Below, one piece after another: positions 16,883 to 25,928 of a stretch of DNA of 64,000 nucleotides. The notes under the pieces were generated by a model. The model worked only from the letters and a program-made list of their open reading frames with translations, had not been told where the DNA came from and made no database searches. Every line of letters starts with the position of its first letter. Position 1 is the first letter of the stretch. The DNA comes from an uncultured Cryomorphaceae bacterium (lineage in GTDB: Bacteria; Bacteroidota; Bacteroidia; Flavobacteriales; Schleiferiaceae), in contig CAJWKU010000005.1 of the NCBI GenBank assembly GCA_913043005.1, positions 23,599 through 87,598 of the forward strand, written 5' to 3'. A program made the translations under genes and the position numbers.

Positions 16883-17300
16883 GCCGCAAAAATACAAAAC
16901 ACAAGAGCTTACTGCCGCAGGTGGATGGGTTGAAAATGAATTTGGAGAAGTTCTATGGATATTTCGACTAGGAATGTGGGATTTGCCGAAAGGTAAATTA
17001 GAAAATAACGAGGAACTTCATGAGTGCGCCATTCGTGAAGTTCAGGAAGAATGTGGATTAAAAGAAATTACCCTAGATCAAAAGTTAATAAAAACTATTC
17101 ACAAGTATAATATTGAGGGAGTTAACTTTAAAAAAACTACTCACTGGTATCGCATGAATGTTAAGGGAAGGCCAAAGTTAAATCCCCAATTTGAGGAAGA
17201 TATAGAATCAGCTATTTGGCTAACCAAAAAGGTCTGGCTATCAAAGCTACATTCCACATATCCAACAATCTGTCAAGTTTCAGAGGCTGCTATGAAATAA
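16881..17300 (+). CDS. Nudix hydrolase
   Basis: A 139-residue hydrolase of nucleoside diphosphate-linked compounds. The Nudix box G-x5-E-x7-REVQEECGL spans residues 38-60 and keeps the metal-binding REvxEE. Substrate cannot be read from the sequence; short Nudix proteins next to pyrE and coaD genes are found in Bacteroidota. I place the start at 16881 (MPQKYKTQE); a longer reading from 16794 would lie antisense within pyrE. Start codons of this gene and pyrE overlap in CATG. A near-match -7 box beginning TAGCTTTT lies at 16850, inside pyrE. Confidence 0.85.
   Translation: MPQKYKTQELTAAGGWVENEFGEVLWIFRLGMWDLPKGKLENNEELHECAIREVQEECGLKEITLDQKLIKTIHKYNIEGVNFKKTTHWYRMNVKGRPKLNPQFEEDIESAIWLTKKVWLSKLHSTYPTICQVSEAAMK
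16887..16894 (-). promoter_or_regulatory. -7 box for pyrE, inside the Nudix gene
   Basis: Minus-strand TATTTTTG, an exact TAnnTTTG match, ending 4 bases before the pyrE ATG. It lies within codons 3-5 of the divergent Nudix gene. Transcription would start at the pyrE ATG. Confidence 0.5.
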
Positions 17301-17306
17301 ATCAAT

Positions 17307-17768
17307 TTACTTTATTCTTACTTCTTCTGGAACAAATTTGCTGTAGTCTCCATTATTTATTATCACATCTCGAACCAGACTGGAGGAAATAAATGACAAT
17401 TTTGCACTTGTTAAAAAGAATACCGTATCGAGTTGGGGTTCGAGTTCTCGATTTGCTTGGGCTATTGCTTTTTCAAATTCAAAATCTGCAGGATTCCTAA
17501 GTCCTCTCAGCAGAAAGTTTGCGTTGCACTCTTTGGCAAATTCGATTGTGAGTCCATCGTATTTAAGAACTTCTATTTTTGGATACTTCTCAAAAGTATT
17601 TTCAAGCCATTGAACTCTTTTTGAAAGTGGAAATAAATACTTTTTGTCAGCATTTAATCCAACAGCTAAAATAATCTTATCAAAAAGAGGAAGTGCACGT
17701 TCAACAATATTGACATGACCCAAGGTTATTGGATCAAAAGATCCCGGGAAAATTGCGGTTTTTACCAT
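17307..17768 (-). CDS. coaD: Phosphopantetheine adenylyltransferase
   Basis: A 153-residue enzyme of coenzyme A synthesis that transfers AMP to 4'-phosphopantetheine. The nucleotidyltransferase signature FPGSFDPITLGHVN is at residues 7-20, RGLRNPADFEFE binds the substrate region, and FISSSLVRD near residue 130 is the ISSxxVR motif. Its first 35 bases overlap the 3' end of ddl in a different frame, a rather long overlap that suggests translational coupling. Six bases separate its stop from the convergent Nudix stop. Confidence 0.96.
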   Translation of the reverse strand: MVKTAIFPGSFDPITLGHVNIVERALPLFDKIILAVGLNADKKYLFPLSKRVQWLENTFEKYPKIEVLKYDGLTIEFAKECNANFLLRGLRNPADFEFEKAIAQANRELEPQLDTVFFLTSAKLSFISSSLVRDVIINNGDYSKFVPEEVRIK

Positions 17769-18747
17769 TTTCTAATACTTCTTCAGCAAGCAAGTTAGTA
17801 AATTCTTTCAACGACAAATCGATGTTTTTTAGTTGATTTGGAATAATACTTTCAGGAGTCATCCCGGGAACAGTATTAATTTCAATTAATACGGCAGGAC
17901 TATTTTTAGGCAGTATGAAGTCAAACCGGCAAAACCCCTTTAAATTTAATTGGGTGTAAAGGCTTTTAGAAATATTTTCGATTTCTAAAGAATTATTTGA
18001 AGAAATATCGGCAGGAGTTATCTCTTCAGTTAAGCCACTGTATTTCGCTTCATAATCGAAGAACTCATTTTTTGAGATGATTTCGGTTATTCCAAGAACT
18101 TTAATCTTATTTTTTACTTTTAGTAGACCACATGCTAATTCTATTCCAGCAATGCCCTCCTCGATTACGATAGAATCATCTTCTTTTGAGGCAATTTTTA
18201 TAGATTCTTTCAGATCGTTAAGGGAGTGAATTTTGGTTATTCCAAAGCTTGAGCCTGCTCTGCTCGGTTTTACAAAAATAGGTAGGTTAAAATCACTTAA
18301 TTTTGATTTCAAGCTGGTTACATCTATTTGAGAATCTATTAAAATTGCTTTGGGGATTTTTGCTCCCATCCTCGAAACTACTCCGTTGCTCCAGGCTTTG
18401 TGAAATGTTAATGCGGATGGACCCGGAGCTGAGCTACTATAGGGGATCCCTGCAGTTTCCCATTTAAGAGCCAATGTGCCATCTTCGCCTGGATGACCAT
18501 GAACAAGATTAAATAATAGATCAAGTTTAAGAGTCTGGCGATTTCTAGTCACAGTCATTTCTGTTTCATTGAATTCAATTTTATTATTTTGTTCATCCCA
18601 GGCTACATTACCATTTGGATTAATCTCAATACCAAATACTTCAAATTTGTTGCGATCTACTGCATTAAACATGTTGTTGCCGCTGTTCATGGAAACCTTA
18701 TATTCACTTGAGTAACCTCCCATTATAATTCCTAAACATTTACGCAT
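17734..18747 (-). CDS. ddl: D-alanine--D-alanine ligase
   Basis: A 337-residue ATP-grasp enzyme that makes the D-Ala-D-Ala dipeptide for peptidoglycan. GGYSSEYKVSMNSG at the N terminus, VHGHPGEDGTL (about 84-94), VKPSRAGSSFGI, and the C-terminal FDFILPKNSPAVLIEINTVPGMT region, with N and E metal ligands, identify it. A -7 box lies 4 bases upstream. The divergent neighbour is a PASTA protein, a cell-wall-binding type, so the intergenic region may coordinate wall-related genes. Confidence 0.95.
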   Translation of the reverse strand: MRKCLGIIMGGYSSEYKVSMNSGNNMFNAVDRNKFEVFGIEINPNGNVAWDEQNNKIEFNETEMTVTRNRQTLKLDLLFNLVHGHPGEDGTLALKWETAGIPYSSSAPGPSALTFHKAWSNGVVSRMGAKIPKAILIDSQIDVTSLKSKLSDFNLPIFVKPSRAGSSFGITKIHSLNDLKESIKIASKEDDSIVIEEGIAGIELACGLLKVKNKIKVLGITEIISKNEFFDYEAKYSGLTEEITPADISSNNSLEIENISKSLYTQLNLKGFCRFDFILPKNSPAVLIEINTVPGMTPESIIPNQLKNIDLSLKEFTNLLAEEVLENGKNRNFPGIF

Positions 18748-18751
18748 TCTT

Positions 18752-18759
18752 CAAATATA
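18752..18759 (-). promoter_or_regulatory. -7 box for ddl
   Basis: Minus-strand TATATTTG, an exact consensus match, 4 bases before the ddl ATG. The spacing predicts a leaderless transcript. Confidence 0.5.
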
Positions 18760-18782
18760 GCTGAAGCCGGTAACCCTATTGT

Positions 18783-18790
18783 TATTTTTG
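18783..18790 (+). promoter_or_regulatory. -7 box for the PASTA gene
   Basis: Plus-strand TATTTTTG, an exact consensus match, 8 bases before the ATG at 18799, so the leader would be only a few bases. Confidence 0.45.
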
Positions 18791-18798
18791 TAATAATT

Positions 18799-19572
18799 AT
18801 GAAGATGATTTTATTTTTTAAAAGCCGAACATTTTGGTTCAATCTAATTTTAGCGTTTGTTTTTTTGATCTCATTGATGCTGCCTCTGAATTGGGTATTG
18901 AAGCAGATAACCGGTCATGGTGAAATTCAAAATGTACCAGATGTAAGAAACATTACGCTTAAAGAAGCTCAGCAGACCCTGGAAAACATGCAACTAATAG
19001 GAGAGGTTCTAGATTCCAGCGCATTTTTTAAAAACTTCAAACCAGGAACTGTTGTTCAGCAATACCCAGAACCAGGTGCAGGAGCAAAAGTTGGTCGAAA
19101 AATAAAATTGACAATTAATCGACATCGAGTAGAAAGTGTTTACTTGCCTATTTTGACTGAAAGAACTTTTGAGAGGGCAACATCAGATCTTAGATCTCGA
19201 GGTCTTGTTCTTGGTAAAGTATCCTACAGGCCCGATTTGGCAGAAGGGATTGTTTTAGGCGCAAAAGCAAATGGAAAATTCATAAATGGTGGAGACCTAA
19301 TTAGAAAAGGGACGGTTGTAGATCTTTTAGTAGGTCAAATATCTGGCCCTCCGACTCATTCAGTTCCAAATGTTATTTCTTTTAGTCTAAAACATGCTGT
19401 TGTTGCAATTCAAAAAGCAGATTTACAAATCCAAGTTATGGATGGAGATCAAAATAATTTAGATGCTTCAATTATAAAACAAAACCCAATTGGGTCAGAT
19501 GGTAATTTAGTTGTGCATACCGGCGGTGTTATTCAAGTATGGCTTTCTGACCTCAAAGAATTGAATAATTAA
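18799..19572 (+). CDS. Membrane-anchored PASTA-domain protein
   Basis: A 257-residue protein with one transmembrane helix (about 12-34) and an external part made of three PASTA-like repeats. The repeats begin at VPDVRNITLKEAQ, at LPILTERTFERAT and at VPNVISFSLKHAV. PASTA domains bind peptidoglycan stems or muropeptides in other proteins. No kinase or transpeptidase domain is attached. The ddl-PASTA-rluD neighbourhood is familiar from other Bacteroidota and suggests a role at the cell wall, but the function is unproven. Translation of the T9SS cargo gene begins 6 bases downstream. Confidence 0.85.
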   Translation: MKMILFFKSRTFWFNLILAFVFLISLMLPLNWVLKQITGHGEIQNVPDVRNITLKEAQQTLENMQLIGEVLDSSAFFKNFKPGTVVQQYPEPGAGAKVGRKIKLTINRHRVESVYLPILTERTFERATSDLRSRGLVLGKVSYRPDLAEGIVLGAKANGKFINGGDLIRKGTVVDLLVGQISGPPTHSVPNVISFSLKHAVVAIQKADLQIQVMDGDQNNLDASIIKQNPIGSDGNLVVHTGGVIQVWLSDLKELNN

Positions 19573-19578
19573 GAATAC

Positions 19579-21363
19579 ATGAAATATATTTTGCTTTTTC
19601 TCTTATCTGGTTCTTTTTATTGGATTCAAGCTCAAACTCCAGTTGAGGAAATTAGGATGTTTATTTCAACAAATAGTCAATCCGCTTCTCAGAAATCTTC
19701 AAAATCATCGGATACATTAATTCTTCCTTTTATTGATGGTTTTAACAATGGGTTACGGCCCGAGTGGTCATCATTAGGAGTTGTGCAGGCGAATAATTGG
19801 TCAAAAGATCCATTGTCGTCTGGCGCTGCTGTATTTGATGGGGTTTCTTTTAACGGTGAGGCATATCGACCTGGAATTATAAATAATGATTCAATTACGG
19901 ATGTTTTAATTTCTCCGTACTTTAATTTCCAAGGTGCCACAGATATAGTATTGTCATTTTTTATCCAAAATGGTGGTTGGGGAGATCCTACGGAGACTCA
20001 AGATTCATTGATTATTCACTTTTGGAATCCTTCGGATTCATTATGGATTCACGGTGGTTCATTGCAAGGAGGGGGAGATCAAGAAAAGTGGCATGCTGCG
20101 GCATTCTCCTTTCCATCAATTTTAAATGGACAAAAAGGAGTTAGATTTAAAATCTCTCGTTTCGCTTCGCCTGGTGGAATGTTTGACCATTTCCTAATTG
20201 ATTACTTAGAAGTTGGAGCAAACAGAACTCTTAGTGACACCCTTTTATTTGATCCTTCATGGACTAGAATACCGAGTTCAATAACTCGAATATTTCATGA
20301 GATACCTTGGTGGCATTATAATTCGTTAATTCTGGAGAGGGATAGTTTAACGGTGTCTTACAGAAGAAATGGAATTCCTCCTGTTGGAGGTTGGCAGTTA
20401 AATCTCGGGAAATATGTCTGGAAAGACGATAATGGAAATATAATAGCTTCTCGTCTGAGCGTGCCAGTAGTAACAAATTTGGTTCATAATGTTAGTACTC
20501 CGTATCAATTTTCAATATCAAAGCCAGGTATAAATATGCTGGGCCCCTCAAAATGGAAATTTAAGGGATGGTTTGATGGAGAGAATGTTGGGGAATTATT
20601 CAATGATACATTGAAAATTACTCAGGAATTTGGTTCTAGATATGCACAGGAGGATGGTTCTGCTGAGCGCTCTTATGGTGTGTCTCAAGGTACAGAGCCT
20701 AGACTTGCTCAAGAGTTTAATTTTATTATGGGAGACACTATTGTGGGGCTTGATTTATCGATTGCTTCAGCAGGGTATGACTGGTCAAACATGACATTTA
20801 AAATTGGTATTTGGGAGGTAGATAGTATAGGTCTTCCTGGAGATCAGATATACATATCAGATTCTTCTTTCGCACCAGTTCTTCCATTTGGGAACTCTCC
20901 ATTTCGTCATTTTATTTTAGATACAAATGGAATTTATGTTCCACAAAATGTTTTCATCGGGATTATTCAGACTACGGGTCCCGCAATTACTATTGGATTG
21001 GACTTGCACACTAATGGAGGAAAAGTTTATGGTGATCTGAATGGTTGGTTTCCATCTCTTCTTCCAGGAAGACTTTTAATGCGTCCATTATTAAGAAATT
21101 TGCCTAATGACCTTGGTTATTTTGCCGTCTGGAGTGAGGAAATGATCAAATTATTTCCGAACCCGACTTATGAATTTTTTAATTTAATCAATGCGAAAAA
21201 ATTTGAAAAATTCGATATTTATTCTGGCTTAGGAGAGAAGATCTATCAATTTTCCGCTGATCAATATGGAAAAGCAACAGAATCTTCAATTTCCTTTCCA
21301 AATGGAATATATTTTATCAAAGGCCAATATGGTTCTAATCTCAGACTATTAGTCCGGAAATGA
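19579..21363 (+). CDS. T9SS cargo protein with C-terminal type A sorting domain
   Basis: A 594-residue exported protein with a signal peptide ending near IQAQ (residues 16-19). The last 70 residues, from IKLFPNPTYEFFNL through SFPNGIYFIKGQ to LLVRK, form a type A T9SS sorting domain that directs export through the outer membrane and is normally cleaved by PorU. The central part (about 50-520) is beta-rich with FIDGFNNG and repeated Gly/Asp/Trp segments; no catalytic residues could be named. It likely ends up on the cell surface. It overlaps rluD by four bases (ATGA). Confidence 0.88.
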   Translation: MKYILLFLLSGSFYWIQAQTPVEEIRMFISTNSQSASQKSSKSSDTLILPFIDGFNNGLRPEWSSLGVVQANNWSKDPLSSGAAVFDGVSFNGEAYRPGIINNDSITDVLISPYFNFQGATDIVLSFFIQNGGWGDPTETQDSLIIHFWNPSDSLWIHGGSLQGGGDQEKWHAAAFSFPSILNGQKGVRFKISRFASPGGMFDHFLIDYLEVGANRTLSDTLLFDPSWTRIPSSITRIFHEIPWWHYNSLILERDSLTVSYRRNGIPPVGGWQLNLGKYVWKDDNGNIIASRLSVPVVTNLVHNVSTPYQFSISKPGINMLGPSKWKFKGWFDGENVGELFNDTLKITQEFGSRYAQEDGSAERSYGVSQGTEPRLAQEFNFIMGDTIVGLDLSIASAGYDWSNMTFKIGIWEVDSIGLPGDQIYISDSSFAPVLPFGNSPFRHFILDTNGIYVPQNVFIGIIQTTGPAITIGLDLHTNGGKVYGDLNGWFPSLLPGRLLMRPLLRNLPNDLGYFAVWSEEMIKLFPNPTYEFFNLINAKKFEKFDIYSGLGEKIYQFSADQYGKATESSISFPNGIYFIKGQYGSNLRLLVRK

Positions 21364-22400
21364 TAGATAATAATTCAGATCACAAGCACGAAGATGAAGA
21401 GCTTTTTGAGCACTTTAATTTTATTGCAGATGTTGGCCAGCAATTGCTAAGAGTAGATAAGTTTTTAATTAACCTAATGCGTCAAACATCTCGCAATCGA
21501 ATTCAAAAAGCCGCTGAGGCAGGAGCAATTAGGGTTAATGGTGTATCTGTAAAAAGTAATTATCGAGTTCGTCCGGGTGATCGAGTAGCCCTTGTATTAG
21601 CTTACCCTCCCAGGGTTGTAGAGTTATTACCAGAAAATCTTTTTTTAGATATTATCTATAAAGACTCTGAATTGGCAGTTGTAAATAAACCTTCAGGAAT
21701 GGTAGTACACCCTTCTTATGGTCACTATTCAGGAACATTAGTCAATGGTTTATTACATGAATTTCAATCCTTACCTGAGGCAAGTGATAGTGAAAGGCCA
21801 GGCTTGGTTCATCGAATTGATAAAGACACTACAGGTATATTAGTTGTCGCTAGAAATGAGTTTACTCTAGCCTTTTTAGCAAAACAATTTGCAGATCATA
21901 CAACTGAACGTGAATATCATGCTATTGCATGGGGAAATATAAAACAAGAATCAGGCACTATTATCGGTAATGTGGGAAGAAGCTTGCGGGATAGAAAAAT
22001 GATGTCTGTTTTCCCCGATGGGAAATATGGTAAAGAAGCTACAACTCACTTTAAGGTTTTAGAAAGATTTGGTTTTGCTACTTTAGTTTCATGTCGCCTT
22101 GAAACGGGAAGAACTCATCAGATAAGGGTGCATTTTCAATCAATTGGTCATTCTTTATTTGGTGATCAAACTTATGGCGGAGACAAGATACCAAACCTCC
22201 ATGGCTATCCCAGGTTTAAGAGCTTTATGGAGAATAATTTACGCCTTTGCCCACGACAAGCACTCCATGCAAGATTGTTAGGTTTTGTTCACCCAACTAC
22301 ATTACAAAAAATGAAATTCGAAATTCCCATTGCAAACGATATTGAACAAATTTTAGATCGATTTAGAGTTTACACCGATTCAGGAAATATTTTGGATTAA
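21360..22400 (+). CDS. rluD: 23S rRNA pseudouridine synthase, RluD type
   Basis: A 346-residue RluA-family enzyme that isomerises uridines in 23S rRNA (positions 1911/1915/1917 for RluD in Escherichia coli). An S4 RNA-binding domain (about 25-90, LRVDKFLINLM start) precedes the catalytic domain. The catalytic motif is HRIDKDTTG, with the aspartate nucleophile, followed by RTHQIRVHFQSIGH. Length is normal. The gene order ddl / PASTA / rluD is shared with other Bacteroidota. Three bases separate its stop from the convergent ligase stop. Confidence 0.9.
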   Translation: MIDNNSDHKHEDEELFEHFNFIADVGQQLLRVDKFLINLMRQTSRNRIQKAAEAGAIRVNGVSVKSNYRVRPGDRVALVLAYPPRVVELLPENLFLDIIYKDSELAVVNKPSGMVVHPSYGHYSGTLVNGLLHEFQSLPEASDSERPGLVHRIDKDTTGILVVARNEFTLAFLAKQFADHTTEREYHAIAWGNIKQESGTIIGNVGRSLRDRKMMSVFPDGKYGKEATTHFKVLERFGFATLVSCRLETGRTHQIRVHFQSIGHSLFGDQTYGGDKIPNLHGYPRFKSFMENNLRLCPRQALHARLLGFVHPTTLQKMKFEIPIANDIEQILDRFRVYTDSGNILD

Positions 22401-22403
22401 TGC

Positions 22404-24170
22404 TCAAAAAAGAGACTCATAGTCTTCAGAGTACATTGATAAAATGGGCTTTCGACGTAATTTCATAGTTGGTGTTAAATGACCAGACGGGATAGTCCAG
22501 GGTTCATTACAGATATATATCTTTTTTACTTGCTCCCATTTTGCAAATTGTTCATTTTTACCGTCTATTTCTTTATTTATTCTTGAAATAACTTTAGGAT
22601 TTTTGACCATTTCTTCATTTGAAGTAAATTTTATTTCTTTCCTCTCGCACCATGATGCAATAAAATCAAATTGCGGTTGTATCAGTAAGACAGGGAACTT
22701 TTTATTTTCTCCCGCGACCATGCATTGCTCAATGAAAGGTGACTCTTTAAAAACATTTTCCATATTCTGCGGTGCAATATACTTACCTCCCGAAGTTTTA
22801 AATATTTCTTTTTTTCTATCTGTAATTTTGAGGTATCCTCCCTCTAGTATTTTCCCAATATCTCCAGTTCTAAACCAACCCTCTTGCGTCATGACCTCAG
22901 CTGTTAAATCAGGACGGCCATAATAGCCCATCATAATATTCGGTCCTTTTGCAAGAATTTCTCCATCTGAATCTAATTTTATCTCAACTCCATTCAAAGG
23001 AGGTCCAACTGTCCCTAAAACATGACCTTTACCGGTTGGCAGATTAACTGTGAGCACAGGAGAGGTCTCGGTTAAACCATAGCCTTCTTGTATATTCACT
23101 CCTGCTCCCGCAAATATTCTTGCTAATTTTGGATTCAAAGCTGCTGCACCCGAGGCGATAGCTAATACCTTTCCCCCAAGAGCTTCCTTCCACTTTGAGA
23201 AAATGATTTTTCTTGCCATTTTTAGTTGAAACTTATAAAGGAATGACTTTCCCTCATGCTCATATTGTTCAGCAAGTCCAACCGCCCAGAAAAATAATAA
23301 ACGTTTTACTCCAGATAGATTTTTTCCTTTGTCCATTATGCGATCAAATACTTTTTCTAATAACCTAGGTACAGCGGAGAAAACCTCCGGATGGATTTCA
23401 CGTAAATTATCTCCAATAGTTTCAAGGCTTTCCGCGTAATAAGTACCTACTCCAGTTTTCATGTAAACATAAACAAGTACTCTTTCATAGCTATGGCAAA
23501 GGGGTAAAAAGCTTAAGCCTTTTGCCACAGGGGCTACTGGAAGTCTTTCCGCAGCAGCAATGGCATTTCGTGTTATATTGTTGTGACTTAGCATTACTCC
23601 TTTTGGTGTTCCGGTTGTTCCTGAAGTATATATTAAAGTTGCTAATTCTTCAGGTTTCACAGAAGCCATACGTTCAGTTAACTCTGATTGATGTTTTTCA
23701 TCGCCTTTAGACAAAACCACATCCCATGAATCACAATTATTAATTGGCTCAAAGGAAAAGATATTTTTTAAACTTGGAACCTGATCTTTTATCGCATTTA
23801 CCTTATCAAATAATCCTGCATCGCTCAAGAAGCAATATTTTACTTCTGCATCATTGAATATAAAATTATAATCTTCTGATGTTATTGTTGGATAGACAGG
23901 GACATCAATTGCTCCAACACTTAAAATTGCCTGATCGCAAACATTCCATTCCATTCTATTATTAGTAGATATAATTGCGATCTTATCACCTGGCTCGACA
24001 CCCAGATCGATCAGTCCTCTTGCTAATTTCTCTGCTTTATTTATGTATTCTTCGGTTGATAAAGATTCCCAAATGCCGTTTGATTTAGTATTTAGTGCAT
24101 CCTTTCTAGGATGGTTTTTTAAAGCATAATAAGCAAAGTCAAATAATCTTTTAGGTTCCTGGTTAGCCAT
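22404..24170 (-). CDS. Long-chain fatty acid--CoA ligase
   Basis: A 588-residue AMP-binding enzyme that activates fatty acids to acyl-CoA. The P-loop-like motif YTSGTTGTPKGV, YGLTETSP, the GWFRTGDIG segment and the lysine-containing DRKKEIFKTSGGKYI near the C terminus are present in order. It resembles the long-chain (FadD15-like) group common in Bacteroidota. No signal peptide; probably peripheral on the inner membrane. It follows the lipoprotein amidohydrolase by 23 bases and could be co-transcribed, though the two have no obvious shared pathway. Confidence 0.9.
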   Translation of the reverse strand: MANQEPKRLFDFAYYALKNHPRKDALNTKSNGIWESLSTEEYINKAEKLARGLIDLGVEPGDKIAIISTNNRMEWNVCDQAILSVGAIDVPVYPTITSEDYNFIFNDAEVKYCFLSDAGLFDKVNAIKDQVPSLKNIFSFEPINNCDSWDVVLSKGDEKHQSELTERMASVKPEELATLIYTSGTTGTPKGVMLSHNNITRNAIAAAERLPVAPVAKGLSFLPLCHSYERVLVYVYMKTGVGTYYAESLETIGDNLREIHPEVFSAVPRLLEKVFDRIMDKGKNLSGVKRLLFFWAVGLAEQYEHEGKSFLYKFQLKMARKIIFSKWKEALGGKVLAIASGAAALNPKLARIFAGAGVNIQEGYGLTETSPVLTVNLPTGKGHVLGTVGPPLNGVEIKLDSDGEILAKGPNIMMGYYGRPDLTAEVMTQEGWFRTGDIGKILEGGYLKITDRKKEIFKTSGGKYIAPQNMENVFKESPFIEQCMVAGENKKFPVLLIQPQFDFIASWCERKEIKFTSNEEMVKNPKVISRINKEIDGKNEQFAKWEQVKKIYICNEPWTIPSGHLTPTMKLRRKPILSMYSEDYESLF

Positions 24171-24193
24171 AGTTCGAGTTATAATTCATTTAG

Positions 24194-25876
24194 TTATTTC
24201 ACATGATTAACATAAACTTGTTCACCATGTATCCATGTTTCTGATACTTTTAGTTTTGGAATACTGTCTTCCGGACACTTCATAATATCAGATGTAAAGA
24301 TGCTAAAATTTGCCCACATTCCTACTTTGATTTGACCAACTTCTTTTTCTTGGAATGAAGCATATGCAGCATCCCTTGTCATCCCAATCAGTGCCTGCTC
24401 TCTGGTAAGAGCTTCTTGAATTTGAAAACTCTCTTTTGAGCCCTTATCTAATGATTTTCTTGAAATTGCAGCATAGATAGTATATAAAGGGTTCATCGAT
24501 TCCACAGGGAAGTCTGTACCTAGAGGGAGAATTCCTCCACTAGACTTTCTTAAGGATGAATATGAATAGGCATATGATATCCTTTGCGGACCGAGACGGT
24601 CTGTTGCCCAACTCATGTCACTTGTAGCATGAGAGGGTTGAACAGAAGGTATTATGCCTAGTCCAAAATTCAATCGATCATCTGGGTGAACGACCTGCGC
24701 ATGTTCAATCCTCCACCTTAGATCATTTTTTTTCAGTGGATCAATAAAAAGTTTATAAATGGTCAACATTCTACTATTTGCTGAGTCGCCAATCGAATGA
24801 GTATTCATTTGCCATCCATTATTATATAATCGTTCGGCGGCAGATTTCATATAATCAGTGCTTCGTACTTCAAACCCAAAGTGATTTTCTCTGTCTGAAT
24901 ATGATTCCCGCATTAGAGCCCCTCTGCTACCTAGTGATCCATCTGAGTAGAATTTAAAGCTTCTTACATCCAGCAAATTTGTTTTCAGTGGACCTGATTT
25001 GATCCAAAAATTCATTTCACTGGGACTTTCACTTACCATCACATAAAGAGGCATTTTTAGTTTTTTCTTTTTCTGAAGTTCATCAATCAGTATTATGTCT
25101 TCAGATGGGAGGCCAGCTTCATGAATTCCCGTTAGTCCGTATTTAAATGCTTTTTTTTGAACTGCTAATAGTGCTTCTGATTTTTCTTCATTAGTGGGTT
25201 TTGCTATCGATAAAAGTGATTGGGCATTATCTATTAGCAGTCCTGTTAAATTTTCATTTTCTTTTAATATTTCTCCACCTTTAATTACACTATTAATATC
25301 AATTTTTGATTGTCTCAGAGCGATGGAATTCGCTAAAATGGCATGACCATCGATACGGCTAAGAATAATAGGATTACTACTTAGTTCTTCTAATGATGAA
25401 TTATTTGGAAATTCTTTGATTTCCCAATCATTTTGATCCCAACCTTGTCCTCGATAAACTTTTTCATTAGGATTATTTTTTATAAAATCCTCAACTATTT
25501 TAACACATTCCTTCCATGATTTGGTTCCTGATAAGTCTATAGACTTTAGGGCAAGACCTTGATATAGAAAATGGGCATGCGCATCTATAAAGCCTGGATA
25601 AATGTATGCTCCCTTAAGATCAGTAATATTTGATTCTATATTGTAATGGGGAGGTATTTCAGTTAGAATACTATCTATTTTGCCGTCTACAATAGATATG
25701 TTTCCGTCGATATAATAAAGCGAATCATTATTGAATTGTGCAATTTTCCCATTGAGTAAAATATGATTTGTTTTTTTGGACAGATTATCCCGGAACTGGA
25801 TGCTTATCGATGTTGACGAGCATCCAATAAAACTAACAATCAGTAGTGAAAAAAATATCTTTAATAATGAATTCAT
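24194..25876 (-). CDS. Lipoprotein amidohydrolase, YtcJ-like
   Basis: A 560-residue metal-dependent amidohydrolase of the YtcJ group. Residues 1-18 are a signal and C19 in FIGCSS a lipobox cysteine, so the enzyme should be anchored outside the cytoplasm. The metal-binding HxH is H100/H102 in GFIDAHAHF. YRGQGWDQNDW, MNTHSIGD, RIEHAQVV and GTDFPVESMNPL follow in the order typical for this family. The substrate is unknown; the family hydrolyses C-N bonds of small molecules. A near-consensus -7 box (25881-25888) precedes the ATG by four bases. Confidence 0.85.
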   Translation of the reverse strand: MNSLLKIFFSLLIVSFIGCSSTSISIQFRDNLSKKTNHILLNGKIAQFNNDSLYYIDGNISIVDGKIDSILTEIPPHYNIESNITDLKGAYIYPGFIDAHAHFLYQGLALKSIDLSGTKSWKECVKIVEDFIKNNPNEKVYRGQGWDQNDWEIKEFPNNSSLEELSSNPIILSRIDGHAILANSIALRQSKIDINSVIKGGEILKENENLTGLLIDNAQSLLSIAKPTNEEKSEALLAVQKKAFKYGLTGIHEAGLPSEDIILIDELQKKKKLKMPLYVMVSESPSEMNFWIKSGPLKTNLLDVRSFKFYSDGSLGSRGALMRESYSDRENHFGFEVRSTDYMKSAAERLYNNGWQMNTHSIGDSANSRMLTIYKLFIDPLKKNDLRWRIEHAQVVHPDDRLNFGLGIIPSVQPSHATSDMSWATDRLGPQRISYAYSYSSLRKSSGGILPLGTDFPVESMNPLYTIYAAISRKSLDKGSKESFQIQEALTREQALIGMTRDAAYASFQEKEVGQIKVGMWANFSIFTSDIMKCPEDSIPKLKVSETWIHGEQVYVNHVK

Positions 25877-25880
25877 AGAT

Positions 25881-25888
25881 CTAAGGTA
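25881..25888 (-). promoter_or_regulatory. Possible -7 box for the amidohydrolase gene
   Basis: Minus-strand TACCTTAG, one mismatch from TAnnTTTG, 4 bases before the ATG. Confidence 0.3.
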
Positions 25889-25902
25889 GTTATGCCTGGT
25901 TG

Positions 25903-25910
25903 TACCTTTG
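25903..25910 (+). promoter_or_regulatory. -7 box for purL
   Basis: Plus-strand TACCTTTG, an exact consensus match, 18 bases before the purL ATG. Confidence 0.5.
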
Positions 25911-25928
25911 AGTCAAATAATATAATAC

